Shown: piece after piece, positions 49,077 through 57,474 of the stretch
Layout: every line of letters begins with the position of its first letter
Numbering within the stretch: position 1 is the stretch's first letter
NCBI RefSeq assembly: GCF_000147075.1
Contig: NC_014484.1
Coordinates: 1,691,501-1,755,500, forward strand
Origin: Spirochaeta thermophila DSM 6192
GTDB taxonomy: Bacteria > Spirochaetota > Spirochaetia > Winmispirales > Winmispiraceae
Direction of reading: 5' to 3'
Length of the DNA stretch: 64,000 bases
Notes under the pieces: model-generated
The model's database searches: none
What the model was told of the DNA's origin: nothing
Seen by the model: only the letters and a program-made list of their open reading frames with translations
Made by a program: the position numbers and the translations under genes

Positions 49077-50231
49077 ATGAGGGTGTACCTGGACTGGGCC
49101 GCCACTTCCCCACCCGATCCCGAGATCCTCGACCTGCAACGTCGGGTTGCGGAAGACCTGTTCGCCAATCCCTCCTCCCTCCACACCATGGGCCGCAAGG
49201 CCCAGGAGGCGCTCCACGAGGCACGGGAGAAAACGGCCACGGCCCTCGGGACCAAGGCGGAACGCATATACTTCACCTCCGGGGCGACGGAGTCGAACAA
49301 CATCGTCTTCACGTCGCTGCTGCTCAGGCGGAGAGAGGGCCATGTGGTGACCTCCGCCGTCGAGCACTCCTCGGCCTGGGAGCCGGCACTCCTCCTCAAG
49401 CGCCTGGGTTACGAGGTGACGAGCGTGCGGCCCCGACCGGACGGGATACTCAACCCCGAGGATGTCGTGGAAGCGGTGAGACCCGACACCCTCCTCGTGA
49501 GCGTGATGCTGGTGAACAACGAGACGGGGGCCATCCAGCCGGTGGGAGAAATCGCGGAGGCGGTGCGGGAGCGGGCCGGAAGACGAGTCCACATCCACTC
49601 CGATGTGGTGCAGGCGGTGGGTAAGATACCGGTAGACCTCGAGGCATTGGGAGTGGATTCGGCCTCGGTGAGCATGCACAAGTTCAGAGGGCCGCGGGGG
49701 GTGGGGATACTCTACCTCGCCCGACAGATAGAGGTGCTCTACGCGGGCGGTGGTCAGGAGTGGGGGATGCGGCCGGGCACAGAGAACCTGCCCGGCATCG
49801 TGGCGGGTGCGGAAGCCCTCAGTCGGGCGGTACGCCGACGTGAGGAAGGGGCGGAACAGGCCTCCCGCCTCATGGGCCGCCTCATCGAGGGCCTGTGCGG
49901 GATGAAGGGGGTGCACATCCTTCCCCGGGACCGGCTCGTCGCCCCCGAACGCTACTCCCCTTTCATCCTCACCGTGAGTTTTCCACCCGTCCCCGGCGAG
50001 GTCATACAGCGGGTCCTGAACGATGCCGGATTCGCGGTCTCCACCGGATCGGCCTGTGCCTCTCACAAGGGCAAGGGAAGAAGGGTGCTCGATGCGATGG
50101 GTATCCCGGACGGGCTGAGCTTCTCGAGCATACGCATTTCCATCGGCCCCGACACCACGGAGGATGACATCGAGGAGTTCCTGCGATATGCGAGGAAGGA
50201 ACTCCCACTCCTCATGAAGGTGGCCCGATGA
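49077..50231 (+). CDS. Cysteine desulfurase (NifS/IscS family)
   Basis: A 384-residue PLP enzyme that takes sulfur from cysteine as a persulfide. Seen are YLDWAATSPP, FTSGATESNN, NNETGAIQPV, HSDVVQAVGK, the PLP lysine in SMHKFRGPRG (Lys202) and the catalytic Cys in STGSACAS (Cys327). The loop around Cys327 is of the longer, IscS/NifS kind. thiI follows after 94 bases on the same strand, so the enzyme probably supplies sulfur for 4-thiouridine and thiazole as well as for Fe-S clusters. No iscU-like gene is nearby. Confidence 0.93.
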   Translation: MRVYLDWAATSPPDPEILDLQRRVAEDLFANPSSLHTMGRKAQEALHEAREKTATALGTKAERIYFTSGATESNNIVFTSLLLRRREGHVVTSAVEHSSAWEPALLLKRLGYEVTSVRPRPDGILNPEDVVEAVRPDTLLVSVMLVNNETGAIQPVGEIAEAVRERAGRRVHIHSDVVQAVGKIPVDLEALGVDSASVSMHKFRGPRGVGILYLARQIEVLYAGGGQEWGMRPGTENLPGIVAGAEALSRAVRRREEGAEQASRLMGRLIEGLCGMKGVHILPRDRLVAPERYSPFILTVSFPPVPGEVIQRVLNDAGFAVSTGSACASHKGKGRRVLDAMGIPDGLSFSSIRISIGPDTTEDDIEEFLRYARKELPLLMKVAR

Positions 50232-50325
50232 TCTCGAGCCGGAGCAGGATCGCCTCCTGCGCATAGGGATTTCGACCCCACGGAAGTCGGTGGAGCCATC
50301 AATCTGAGACCGAAAGGAGTACGGG

Positions 50326-51507
50326 ATGAGGAAGGTGTTCATCGTGATGTGCGGCGAACTCACCCTCAAGGGCGAGAACAAGGGTTTCTTCGAGGAGACG
50401 CTCAAGAGGAATATACTCCAACGCATCGGCGGAGACGTCCAGATCGAGCACAAACACCAGCGGTTCTACATCGCCTGCAGCCCCGAGCAGGAGAGCAGAG
50501 TGAGGGAGGCTCTCGGCTCGACCTTCGGGATCGTGAAATACGCACCCGCCCTCGAGCTTCCCAAGGAGATGGAGGCCATAAAGGAAGCCGCCCTCCTCCT
50601 GGCCCGGGAGGCGGTAGAGACCACCGGGACTACCGTCTTCAAGATAGAGGCCAAGCGTACCGACAAGAGCTTCCCCCTCACCTCCTACGACATCGCAAAA
50701 GAACTCGGCGCCCTCCTCCTCGAACACGATCCCAGGCTCTCCGTTCGGATGACCCGCCCCGACTGGAGCATCAAGGTGGAGATCAGGGACAAGGCCTACC
50801 TCTTCTGGGAAGAAGTGCCCGGTCCCGGGGGGCTGCCGGTGGGATCGAGCGGGACCGGCATGCTCCTCCTCTCGGGCGGCATCGATTCCCCGGTGGCCGG
50901 CTATCTCATGGCAAAACGAGGGCTTGCACTCCACGCCGCCTACTTCCACACCTATCCCTACACCTCGGACGACGCCCGCAAGAAGGTGGAAACCCTCGCC
51001 GCCATCCTGAGCCGGTGGACGGGGCGGGTTGACCTCCACGTGGTACCCTTCACCGAGGCCCAGATCCACATCAATCGGCATGCCCGGAAGAACGAGATCA
51101 CCCTCCACATGCGGGCCGCCATGGTCCGCATCGCCACCATCCTCGCCGGACGCGTGGGTGCATCCTGCCTCATCACGGGAGAAAGTCTGGGACAGGTTGC
51201 GAGTCAGACCGCGGAGAGCATGAGGTTCACCCAGCACACCACCGATCTGCCCGTCTTCCGCCCCCTCGTGGGGATGGACAAGCAGGAGATCATCGCCCTC
51301 GCGCGGCGAATCGGAACCTTCGAGACATCCATCCTCCCCTATGCGGACTGCTGCACGCTCTTCTCTCCGGAACATCCTCTCATCCGGCCTCACTTCGAAC
51401 CGATGAGAGCGGCCTACCAGGCACTCGAGCTCGAACCGCACCTGGAGGAGGCCGCCGAGAGATCGGAACACCTCGTCTTCACACAAGGAGAACCTGAAAA
51501 GACATAA
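50326..51507 (+). CDS. thiI: tRNA 4-thiouridine synthase ThiI, without rhodanese domain
   Basis: A 393-residue protein. An N-terminal ferredoxin-like part and THUMP domain (about 1-165, with VFKIEAKRTDKSFPLTSYD) precede the PP-loop ATPase with LLLSGGIDSPVAGYLMAKRG (183-188 is SGGIDS) and TGESLGQVASQT. It adenylates U8 of tRNA. The C-terminal rhodanese domain of E. coli ThiI is missing, as in many bacteria where the paired desulfurase gives sulfur directly; PYADCCTLF keeps the conserved cysteine. AAGGAG precedes the ATG. Confidence 0.93.
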   Translation: MRKVFIVMCGELTLKGENKGFFEETLKRNILQRIGGDVQIEHKHQRFYIACSPEQESRVREALGSTFGIVKYAPALELPKEMEAIKEAALLLAREAVETTGTTVFKIEAKRTDKSFPLTSYDIAKELGALLLEHDPRLSVRMTRPDWSIKVEIRDKAYLFWEEVPGPGGLPVGSSGTGMLLLSGGIDSPVAGYLMAKRGLALHAAYFHTYPYTSDDARKKVETLAAILSRWTGRVDLHVVPFTEAQIHINRHARKNEITLHMRAAMVRIATILAGRVGASCLITGESLGQVASQTAESMRFTQHTTDLPVFRPLVGMDKQEIIALARRIGTFETSILPYADCCTLFSPEHPLIRPHFEPMRAAYQALELEPHLEEAAERSEHLVFTQGEPEKT

Positions 51508-51528
51508 AAAAACCGGGCCTTCGGCCCG
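51506..51528 (-). terminator. Terminator between convergent thiI and FmdB genes
   Basis: A 6-pair GC stem (CGGGCC and GGCCCG, loop of three) at 51514-51528. On the minus strand it is followed by seven T's (51506-51512), so it ends the zinc-ribbon gene. On the plus strand the T-run is lacking. Confidence 0.8.
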
Positions 51529-51549
51529 ATTCACATATGAGCGAGCTCA

Positions 51550-51783
51550 TCATGCTGCAGAGTCCGACGACTTTTTCTCTTTCTTCTCGGAGGATGACGA
51601 ATTTTTCTTCGAGTCCGTCACATAGAACCCGCTCCCCTTGAAGATCACACCGGTTCCACCGCTTATGAGCCGCCTCACGGTATTCCCGCACTCAGGGCAT
51701 TCTCGTATCGGCTCTTCCGAAATCGACTGAAACGCCTCGAACACATGTCCGCAACTCGTACACTCGTATTCGTACGTGGGCAT
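51550..51783 (-). CDS. FmdB-family zinc-ribbon protein
   Basis: A 77-residue protein beginning [19 protein letters not shown], with CxxC pairs at Cys8/Cys11 and Cys29/Cys32 that would bind one zinc ion. [15 protein letters not shown] is the conserved second half, and the tail is a Ser/Lys-rich unstructured stretch. The family is widespread and named after a putative regulator, but its function is not known. It is a single-gene unit with promoter, AAGGAGG ribosome site and terminator. Confidence 0.92.
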   Translation of the reverse strand: MPTYEYECTSCGHVFEAFQSISEEPIRECPECGNTVRRLISGGTGVIFKGSGFYVTDSKKNSSSSEKKEKKSSDSAA

Positions 51784-51850
51784 AGCACCCTCCTTCTCAC
51801 TTCATACTCGTCGTCTAGGTGGGAATCATCACGAACCACGCTTTGTAGGG

Positions 51851-51879
51851 AATATACTATAGGGGAAAACCTATGACAA
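51851..51879 (-). promoter_or_regulatory. Promoter of the FmdB-family gene
   Basis: On the minus strand TTGTCA (51874-51879), a 17-base spacer and TATATT (51851-51856), giving a leader of about 60 bases. The -35 box is only five bases beyond the hisF stop. Confidence 0.6.
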
Positions 51880-51884
51880 GAGGG

Positions 51885-52670
51885 TCAGGCTTCCGAAGGG
51901 ATGCCGTCCATCCGGACAGGAATCCCCTCAGAGGCGAGGTATCGCTTGATCCCGGGAATGGTGTACGCTCCGTAGTGTACCATCGAGGCAATGAGGGCAG
52001 CATCCGCCTTCCCTTGGATGAAGACATCCCTGAGGTGTTCGGGACGCCCGGCTCCTCCCGAGGCCACCACCGGGATATCCACCGCCTCCGAGATCATGCG
52101 CGTCACCGTGAGCTCATACCCCTCCTGCGTCCCATCGGCATCGATGGAGTTGAGCACGATCTCACCCGCCCCCAACCGTTCGGCCCTCTTCGCCCACTCG
52201 AGGGCATCGAGATCGGTGGGGGTCCTTCCTCCGTCGATCACCACGCGATACCCCGAGGGCATCGAGGGGTCCTTGAGCACGTCCATCCCCAGTACCACGC
52301 ACTGGCTCCCGAAGAGGCCGGCGCCTTCCTCTATGACGGCAGGATTGCGCACCGCCTGGCTGTTCACGCTCACCTTCTCCGCCCCGGCGAGAAGCACCGC
52401 CCTCATGTCCTCCACCGAGCCGATCCCGCCCCCCACGGCAAAGGGGATGAAGATCTGTTCGGCCACGCGCGCCACCACCTCGGTCATGATCTTCCGCCGC
52501 TCGGCGGAGGCGGTGATGTCGTAGAAGACGAGTTCGTCGACCCCCTGCTCGTAGTAGCGCTTCGCCATCTCCACCGGATCCCCTATGTCCACGTTCCCCT
52601 TGAACTTCACCCCCTTCGTGGTCTTACCATCCTTCACATCGAGGCACACGATGATGCGCTTCTTGAACAT
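51885..52670 (-). CDS. hisF: Imidazole glycerol phosphate synthase, cyclase subunit
   Basis: A 261-residue TIM barrel with the catalytic aspartates Asp11 ([10 protein letters not shown]) and Asp130 (VVLGMDV), phosphate-binding FAVGGGI and ASGGAG, and [14 protein letters not shown]. With HisH it turns PRFAR and ammonia into IGP and AICAR in histidine synthesis. [13 protein letters not shown] replaces the more usual HGGRxPTG form, a small change. It follows hisH by nine bases. No other his gene except hisS is in the window, so the pathway genes are scattered or grouped elsewhere. Confidence 0.95.
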   Translation of the reverse strand: MFKKRIIVCLDVKDGKTTKGVKFKGNVDIGDPVEMAKRYYEQGVDELVFYDITASAERRKIMTEVVARVAEQIFIPFAVGGGIGSVEDMRAVLLAGAEKVSVNSQAVRNPAVIEEGAGLFGSQCVVLGMDVLKDPSMPSGYRVVIDGGRTPTDLDALEWAKRAERLGAGEIVLNSIDADGTQEGYELTVTRMISEAVDIPVVASGGAGRPEHLRDVFIQGKADAALIASMVHYGAYTIPGIKRYLASEGIPVRMDGIPSEA

Positions 52671-52679
52671 ATCCGCCCC

Positions 52680-53294
52680 CTAGAGACTGAAAAAGTTCTC
52701 GAGGAGCCTGAGCCCGTAGGGACCCGACTTCTCAGGGTGAAACTGCACGGCGAAGAGATTATCCTTTGCGAACGCCGAGGCGAAGCGCACGCCGTACTCC
52801 GTGGTGGCCACGATGGATTCCTTCTCCTCCGGCACGGGATAGTAGGAATGCACGAAATAGAACGAGGCACCGGAGGGGATCCCCTCGAAGAGCGGATGCG
52901 GTTTCACGTGTTCCACCCCGTTCCAACCCATGTGCGGCACCTTGAGCCCGGGTAGGGAGGGGAATCGCACCACGCGCCCCCTGAGGAAGCCTAGCGTATC
53001 GGTCTCCCGCTCTTCGGAGAACTCGAGCACCAGCTGGCACCCTATGCAGATTCCCAGGAAGGGAACCCCCTGCTCCACCACCTCCCGCAACGCCTCATCC
53101 AGCCCCCGCTCCCCCAACACCCCCATACACGCCCTCGCCTCCCCCACCCCCGGCACCACCACTCGGCCCGCGCGCCGCACCACCTCCGGATCCCCGCTCA
53201 CCACGTACCGCACGCCCAGAGCCGAGAGGGCCGTCTCCACCGACCTCAGGTTTCCGGCCTCGTAATCCACCACCACCACGTCGACATCCCGCAT
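52680..53294 (-). CDS. hisH: Imidazole glycerol phosphate synthase, glutaminase subunit
   Basis: A 204-residue class I glutamine amidotransferase. The nucleophile Cys83 lies in GICIGCQ, and His186 with Glu188 in QFHPEKSG complete the triad; PGVGEARACM and HMGWN are HisH marks. The usual GICLGMQ is altered by a second Cys at position 86. The ATG at 53294 has AGGAGG eight bases away; the frame is open upstream but only as an antiphase shadow. It supplies ammonia to HisF through the barrel. Confidence 0.95.
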   Translation of the reverse strand: MRDVDVVVVDYEAGNLRSVETALSALGVRYVVSGDPEVVRRAGRVVVPGVGEARACMGVLGERGLDEALREVVEQGVPFLGICIGCQLVLEFSEERETDTLGFLRGRVVRFPSLPGLKVPHMGWNGVEHVKPHPLFEGIPSGASFYFVHSYYPVPEEKESIVATTEYGVRFASAFAKDNLFAVQFHPEKSGPYGLRLLENFFSL

Positions 53295-53359
53295 AGGACA
53301 TACCTCCTCGTACATCACGTACTCCCGCGGGGCGTGCGCCCCACGGCCCCACGGCCCCA

Positions 53360-54178
53360 CTACTCCCCCAAGCCGAACCACGCCTCCAACGCCCGCTCCA
53401 GCTCCCCCTGCGACACCACCGGCAACCGCACCCCCAACGCCTCCCCCTCCTCCGTGAACTCCAACGCGTTCCACGTATCGAGAAAATCCCGCTCGAAGAC
53501 CGCCGCGAACATCCCGGGAAGCACCAGGCGGAGGAGCGTACGCACACCCCGTAGCGACACCCCCTCCCCGTACTCCCACCGCATCCCGTGCTCCCACACA
53601 CCCTCCTCCTCCACCCCCCACCAGCGCACCCGCTCCATCCCTGCGAGCGTCCCCACCACCGGCACCGCCCCCGCCTCCCACACCACCTCCGCATCCCGTG
53701 TCGGCCAGGCGAACACCTCCCGCACCTCACGCCACCTCACCCCCTCCCACCCCTGCTCCGCATACCCCACCGCCGCCCGACCCACCAGCACCACCCCCTC
53801 ACCGTCCTTCCCCTCGAACCACTCCACCTCACCCACCCCGGGATAGTCCAGCTCCCCCCCTCTCTCCCACCCCTCGACCCCGAGCCCCAACCTCCACAAC
53901 GTCCCCGGAAACCCTCCCACGCACCACACGAACCACCCCCCATCGCCCCTCACCAGGAACACCTCCCTGCTCCGTCCCAACACCTCCCGCACCACCTCCC
54001 CCGCACCCATCCTCTCCACGAACCACCCCGCCAACGCCCTTCCCCCCGGCCTCGTCACATCCACCCTCACCGACGCACCCCCTTCGGGCACGTACACCCG
54101 TTCGAGCACCGCAGGCCCGGTGGCACACCCGGCGAAGACCAGCACGAAGAGGAGACCCCAACCTGCCCGCCTGTGCAT
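53360..54178 (-). CDS. Lipoprotein of unknown function, cotranscribed with ileS
   Basis: A 272-residue protein with a lipoprotein signal (LLFVLVFAGC, lipid Cys near residue 18). The mature part is rich in Trp, Gly, Val and Glu and looks beta-rich (for example VFLVRGDGGWFVWCVGG). I recognise no family. The ATG at 54178 follows the ileS stop by two bases and uses GGAGGAG inside the ileS end as ribosome site, so the two are cotranscribed. hisH follows after 65 bases. A late stretch (LPGMFAAVFERDFLDTWNALEF) is the most distinctive segment to search with. Confidence 0.75.
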   Translation of the reverse strand: MHRRAGWGLLFVLVFAGCATGPAVLERVYVPEGGASVRVDVTRPGGRALAGWFVERMGAGEVVREVLGRSREVFLVRGDGGWFVWCVGGFPGTLWRLGLGVEGWERGGELDYPGVGEVEWFEGKDGEGVVLVGRAAVGYAEQGWEGVRWREVREVFAWPTRDAEVVWEAGAVPVVGTLAGMERVRWWGVEEEGVWEHGMRWEYGEGVSLRGVRTLLRLVLPGMFAAVFERDFLDTWNALEFTEEGEALGVRLPVVSQGELERALEAWFGLGE

Positions 54179-54180
54179 CC

Positions 54181-57100
54181 CTACTCCTCCACCCGCTCCA
54201 CCACGAGCCCGCACTCCGCATCACCGCACGAGACCCGCTCGAGCCCCTGCCCATCATCCCTCGGGACGAGCGCCACCGCGAGGGTCTCGTTCATCACATA
54301 CTCCTTGAAGGCCTCGATCGCCTCCGCGAGGTCGTCCGGCACCTGGTAGTGGAGCCGGATCCGATCGGTCACCTCGAGCCCCTTCTCCTTCCGGAAGTTC
54401 TGCACCACACGCACGAAATCCCGTACCAACCCCTCGCGGACGAGCTCCGCAGAGAGCTCGGTATCGAGCGCCACCGTGAGCGACCCCTCGTTGAGCACCT
54501 TCAGCCCCGCCTTCTCGATCCGCTGCACCACGATCCCCTCGCTCGTGAGCTCGAGCCGCTCGCCGTCGAGGTCGAGCACCAAGGTGGCCCCGTCGAGCAA
54601 CCCCTTTATCTCCTCCATCGAGAGCGCCTCGATACGCCGAGCCGCCTTCTTCATGAGCGGCCCGAGACGCTTTCCGAGCACCGGATAGTTGGGCTTGGCC
54701 CGGTATTCCACCACGTCGTCCTCGTTCTCGCGGTAGACCACCTGCTTCACGTTCAGCTCTTCGCGGACGATGTCCTCCATCTCCATGAGGACCCTCCGCT
54801 CGTGCTCGTCCCTCGTCACCAGGTAGATCGCCTTGAGCGGCTGACGGGTCTTGATGTTGTGCTCGCTCCGGAGGGCCCTGCCCAGACTCACCGCCCGCCG
54901 CACGATCCGCATCTTCTCCTCGAGCACCGTATCCCTGCGCCGCTCGTCCACCTCGGGCCAGTCGCAGAGGTGGACCGAGTCGGGCATCTCCTCGGTGCGG
55001 AGGTTCCGGTAGATCTCCTCGGTGATGAACGGGACAATCGGCGCCGCCACCTTCACCAGGGTCATGAGCACGGTCCAGAGCGTGGCATACGCCTCCCGCT
55101 TGTCCGCATCGCTCTCCGACTTCCAGAACCGGCGACGCGACCTGCGGATGTACCAGTTGTTGAGGCTGTCGATGAACGCCACGATCGGGTCGATGGCCCG
55201 CACCAGATCGTAGCGGTCCATCTCCTCGGTCACCGTGAGCACCAGACGCTGCGCCTCCGAGAGGATCCAGCGATCGAGCGGATGGGCCGGATCCTCCGGC
55301 GGAGCGGTGGGCCGGATACCGTCTATGTTCGCGTACGTCACGAAGAACGCATACGCATTCCAGAGAGGGATGAGCACGTTCTTGAGCACCTCGCGCACCC
55401 CCTCATCGGAGTAGCGCAGCTCCTCGGCCCGCACCACCGCCGAATGCATGAGGAAGAGCCTGAGCGCATCCGCCCCGAAGGTCTCGATGACATCCTTGGG
55501 ATCGGTGTAGTTCCGCTCGGACTTGCTCATCTTCTTCCCGTCGGCCGCGAGCACCAGGCCGGTGGTGATGTTATTGAGGAACGGCGGCTTGTCGAAGAGC
55601 GCCGTGGAGAGCACGAGGAGGGTGTAGAACCAGCCCCTCGTCTGGTCGATCCCCTCGCAGACGAAGTCGGCCGGGAAGTGGCGTTCGAACTTCTCCTTGT
55701 TCTCGAACGGATAGTGATTCTGCGCATACGGCATGGCCCCCGACTCGAACCAGCAGTCGAGCACCTCGGGGATCCTGCGCATGGTCCCCCCGCACGACGG
55801 ACACGGATAGGTGATCTCGTCCACGAAATGCTTGTGCAGGTCCTCGGGCCACACCCCGCTCTTCTCCTTAAGCTCCTGACGCGAACCGATACACTCGGTG
55901 TGACCGCACGCCTCACACCGCCATATCGGGAGCGGATTCCCCCAGTAGCGGTTCCGCGAGATGGCCCAGTCGCGCGCGTTCTCGAGCCACTTGCCGAACC
56001 TGCCGTGCTTGATATGGGAGGGCATCCAGTAGATCTTCTCGTTGTTCGCGATCATCCTCTCCTTTATCTTCTCCACGGCGACGAACCACGAGGAGATCGC
56101 CCGATAGATGAGCGGCGACTTACACCGCCAGCAGTGCGGGTAGGCGTGGAGGTACTGCTCCCGCTTGACGAGCTTCCCCTCCTCCTTGAGCCGCCGGATG
56201 ATCTCCTTGTCGGCATCCTTCACGAAGAGCCCCTCGTAGTCGCCCACCTCTCCGGTGAATCGCCCCTCGGCATCCACCGGACAGACCACCGGGAGCCCCG
56301 AATCCTTGAGGAGCCGGTAGTCGTCTTCGCCGAACCCGGGCGCGATGTGGACGATGCCGGTGCCCTCCTCCGTGGTCACGAACTCGCCCGTCCAGGTGCG
56401 GAAGGCACCCTGACCGGCCAGATCCGCGAAATAGGGGAAGAGCGGCTCGTAGGGGATCCCCACCGCATCCTTGCCCGTGAAGGTCTCCACGATCTCGTAC
56501 TCGTCCTCGCTCCGGTAGTAGGTCGACAGACGCTCCTTCGCGAGGACGTAGTAGTCCTCACCATCCTTCACCCGCACGTACTCGATATCGGGCCCCAACG
56601 CCAGGGCGAGGTTGGAGGGAAGGGTCCAGGGCGTGGTCGTCCAGGCGAGGATGTAGGTATCCTTCCATCCCTTCGGGTTGTCGTCCTTCACGCGGAACCG
56701 CACGGTGATGGCGGGATCGTGCACGTCCTGATACCCGCCCAGATTGAGCTCGTGGTTGGAGAGCACGGTGGAACACCGCGGACAATACGGAAGGATGTAG
56801 TACCCCTCGTAGAGGAGCCCCTTCTCCCACAGCTGCTTCATCACCCACCAGATCGTCTCCATGTAGTCCGGGTCCATGGTCTTGTAGTCGTTGTCGAAGT
56901 CGACCCAGCGGCCCATCCGGGTGACGATCTGGCGCCACTCCTTCACGTACCGCAGCACGATGGAACGACACGCCTCGTTGAAGCGCGCCACGCCGTACTC
57001 CTCGATCTGGCGTTTCCCCGAGATCCCCAGCTCCTTCTCCATCTCGTACTCAACAGGGAGACCGTGGCAGTCCCATCCGAAACGACGCTCCACCTTGTAG

Positions 57101-57327
57101 CCCCGCATCGTCTTGTAACGGGGAAAGATATCCTTCACGGTACCCGGAACGAAGTGCCCGAAGTGGGGAAGCCCTGTGGCGAACGGAGGACCGTCGTAGA
57201 ACACATACTCCTCCGCCCCCGCACGCCGGGCGATGGACTTCTCGAAGATACCATGCTCCTGCCAGAACGCGAGGATGTCCTCTTCCATCTTGGGGAACGA
57301 TACTTTGGGATCGACAGGCTTGTACAA
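54181..57327 (-). CDS. ileS: Isoleucyl-tRNA synthetase (long, eukaryote-like type)
   Basis: A 1,048-residue class Ia synthetase. The HIGH motif reads HFGH (residues 55-58, in TGLPHFGHFVPG) and KMSKS is intact near 600. The editing domain shows TTTPWTLPSN, and the anticodon domain and a long C-terminal part follow. Length and motifs fit the IleS2 type found in eukaryotes and some bacteria, which is often tolerant to mupirocin. A zinc-type pair occurs as CRCEACGH-like cysteines (RCEACGHTEC). The start is a TTG with CGGAGG seven bases upstream. A promoter and a palindrome precede it. Confidence 0.95.
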   Translation of the reverse strand: MYKPVDPKVSFPKMEEDILAFWQEHGIFEKSIARRAGAEEYVFYDGPPFATGLPHFGHFVPGTVKDIFPRYKTMRGYKVERRFGWDCHGLPVEYEMEKELGISGKRQIEEYGVARFNEACRSIVLRYVKEWRQIVTRMGRWVDFDNDYKTMDPDYMETIWWVMKQLWEKGLLYEGYYILPYCPRCSTVLSNHELNLGGYQDVHDPAITVRFRVKDDNPKGWKDTYILAWTTTPWTLPSNLALALGPDIEYVRVKDGEDYYVLAKERLSTYYRSEDEYEIVETFTGKDAVGIPYEPLFPYFADLAGQGAFRTWTGEFVTTEEGTGIVHIAPGFGEDDYRLLKDSGLPVVCPVDAEGRFTGEVGDYEGLFVKDADKEIIRRLKEEGKLVKREQYLHAYPHCWRCKSPLIYRAISSWFVAVEKIKERMIANNEKIYWMPSHIKHGRFGKWLENARDWAISRNRYWGNPLPIWRCEACGHTECIGSRQELKEKSGVWPEDLHKHFVDEITYPCPSCGGTMRRIPEVLDCWFESGAMPYAQNHYPFENKEKFERHFPADFVCEGIDQTRGWFYTLLVLSTALFDKPPFLNNITTGLVLAADGKKMSKSERNYTDPKDVIETFGADALRLFLMHSAVVRAEELRYSDEGVREVLKNVLIPLWNAYAFFVTYANIDGIRPTAPPEDPAHPLDRWILSEAQRLVLTVTEEMDRYDLVRAIDPIVAFIDSLNNWYIRRSRRRFWKSESDADKREAYATLWTVLMTLVKVAAPIVPFITEEIYRNLRTEEMPDSVHLCDWPEVDERRRDTVLEEKMRIVRRAVSLGRALRSEHNIKTRQPLKAIYLVTRDEHERRVLMEMEDIVREELNVKQVVYRENEDDVVEYRAKPNYPVLGKRLGPLMKKAARRIEALSMEEIKGLLDGATLVLDLDGERLELTSEGIVVQRIEKAGLKVLNEGSLTVALDTELSAELVREGLVRDFVRVVQNFRKEKGLEVTDRIRLHYQVPDDLAEAIEAFKEYVMNETLAVALVPRDDGQGLERVSCGDAECGLVVERVEE

Positions 57328-57363
57328 GGCGCGCCTCCGTGAGAGTCCAGGATCTTTCTCTGT

Positions 57364-57380
57364 GGTATCGAAAAGATACC
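57364..57380. promoter_or_regulatory. Palindrome at the ileS transcription start, possible operator or leader hairpin
   Basis: GGTATC and GATACC are separated by five bases, directly downstream of the ileS -10. The outer form GGTAT-N7-ATACC is identical in arms and spacing to the repeat at 17800-17816. It could be a protein-binding site or the base of a small mRNA hairpin. Confidence 0.35.
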
Positions 57381-57382
57381 CA

Positions 57383-57412
57383 ATTTTATGGATCCGAAAA
57401 AGCCCCTGTCAA
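57383..57412 (-). promoter_or_regulatory. ileS promoter
   Basis: On the minus strand TTGACA (57407-57412), an 18-base spacer and TAAAAT (57383-57388), giving a leader of about 50 bases before the TTG start codon. Confidence 0.6.
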
Positions 57413-57438
57413 GGCGCACCGTTCTCGGGGATCGTTTG

Positions 57439-57467
57439 TTGACAGCCGGCGGGGCGATGGGTAGAGT
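57439..57467 (+). promoter_or_regulatory. Promoter abutting the CDP-alcohol phosphatidyltransferase gene
   Basis: TTGACA (57439-57444), a 17-base spacer and TAGAGT (57462-57467), seven bases before the ATG at 57475. No ribosome site stands between them. This is another apparent leaderless promoter. Confidence 0.5.
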
Positions 57468-57474
57468 AGAACCA

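Noticed and set aside
48906-50453. Minus-strand frame of 515 codons
   Set aside because: Antisense to the cysteine desulfurase, which has its PLP lysine and active cysteine in place.
53698-57342. Plus-strand reading frame of about 1,214 codons
   Set aside because: It lies exactly antisense to ileS and the lipoprotein gene, and its product is a low-complexity His/Arg/Pro/Leu-rich string. It is a shadow of high-GC third-position bias on the coding strand.
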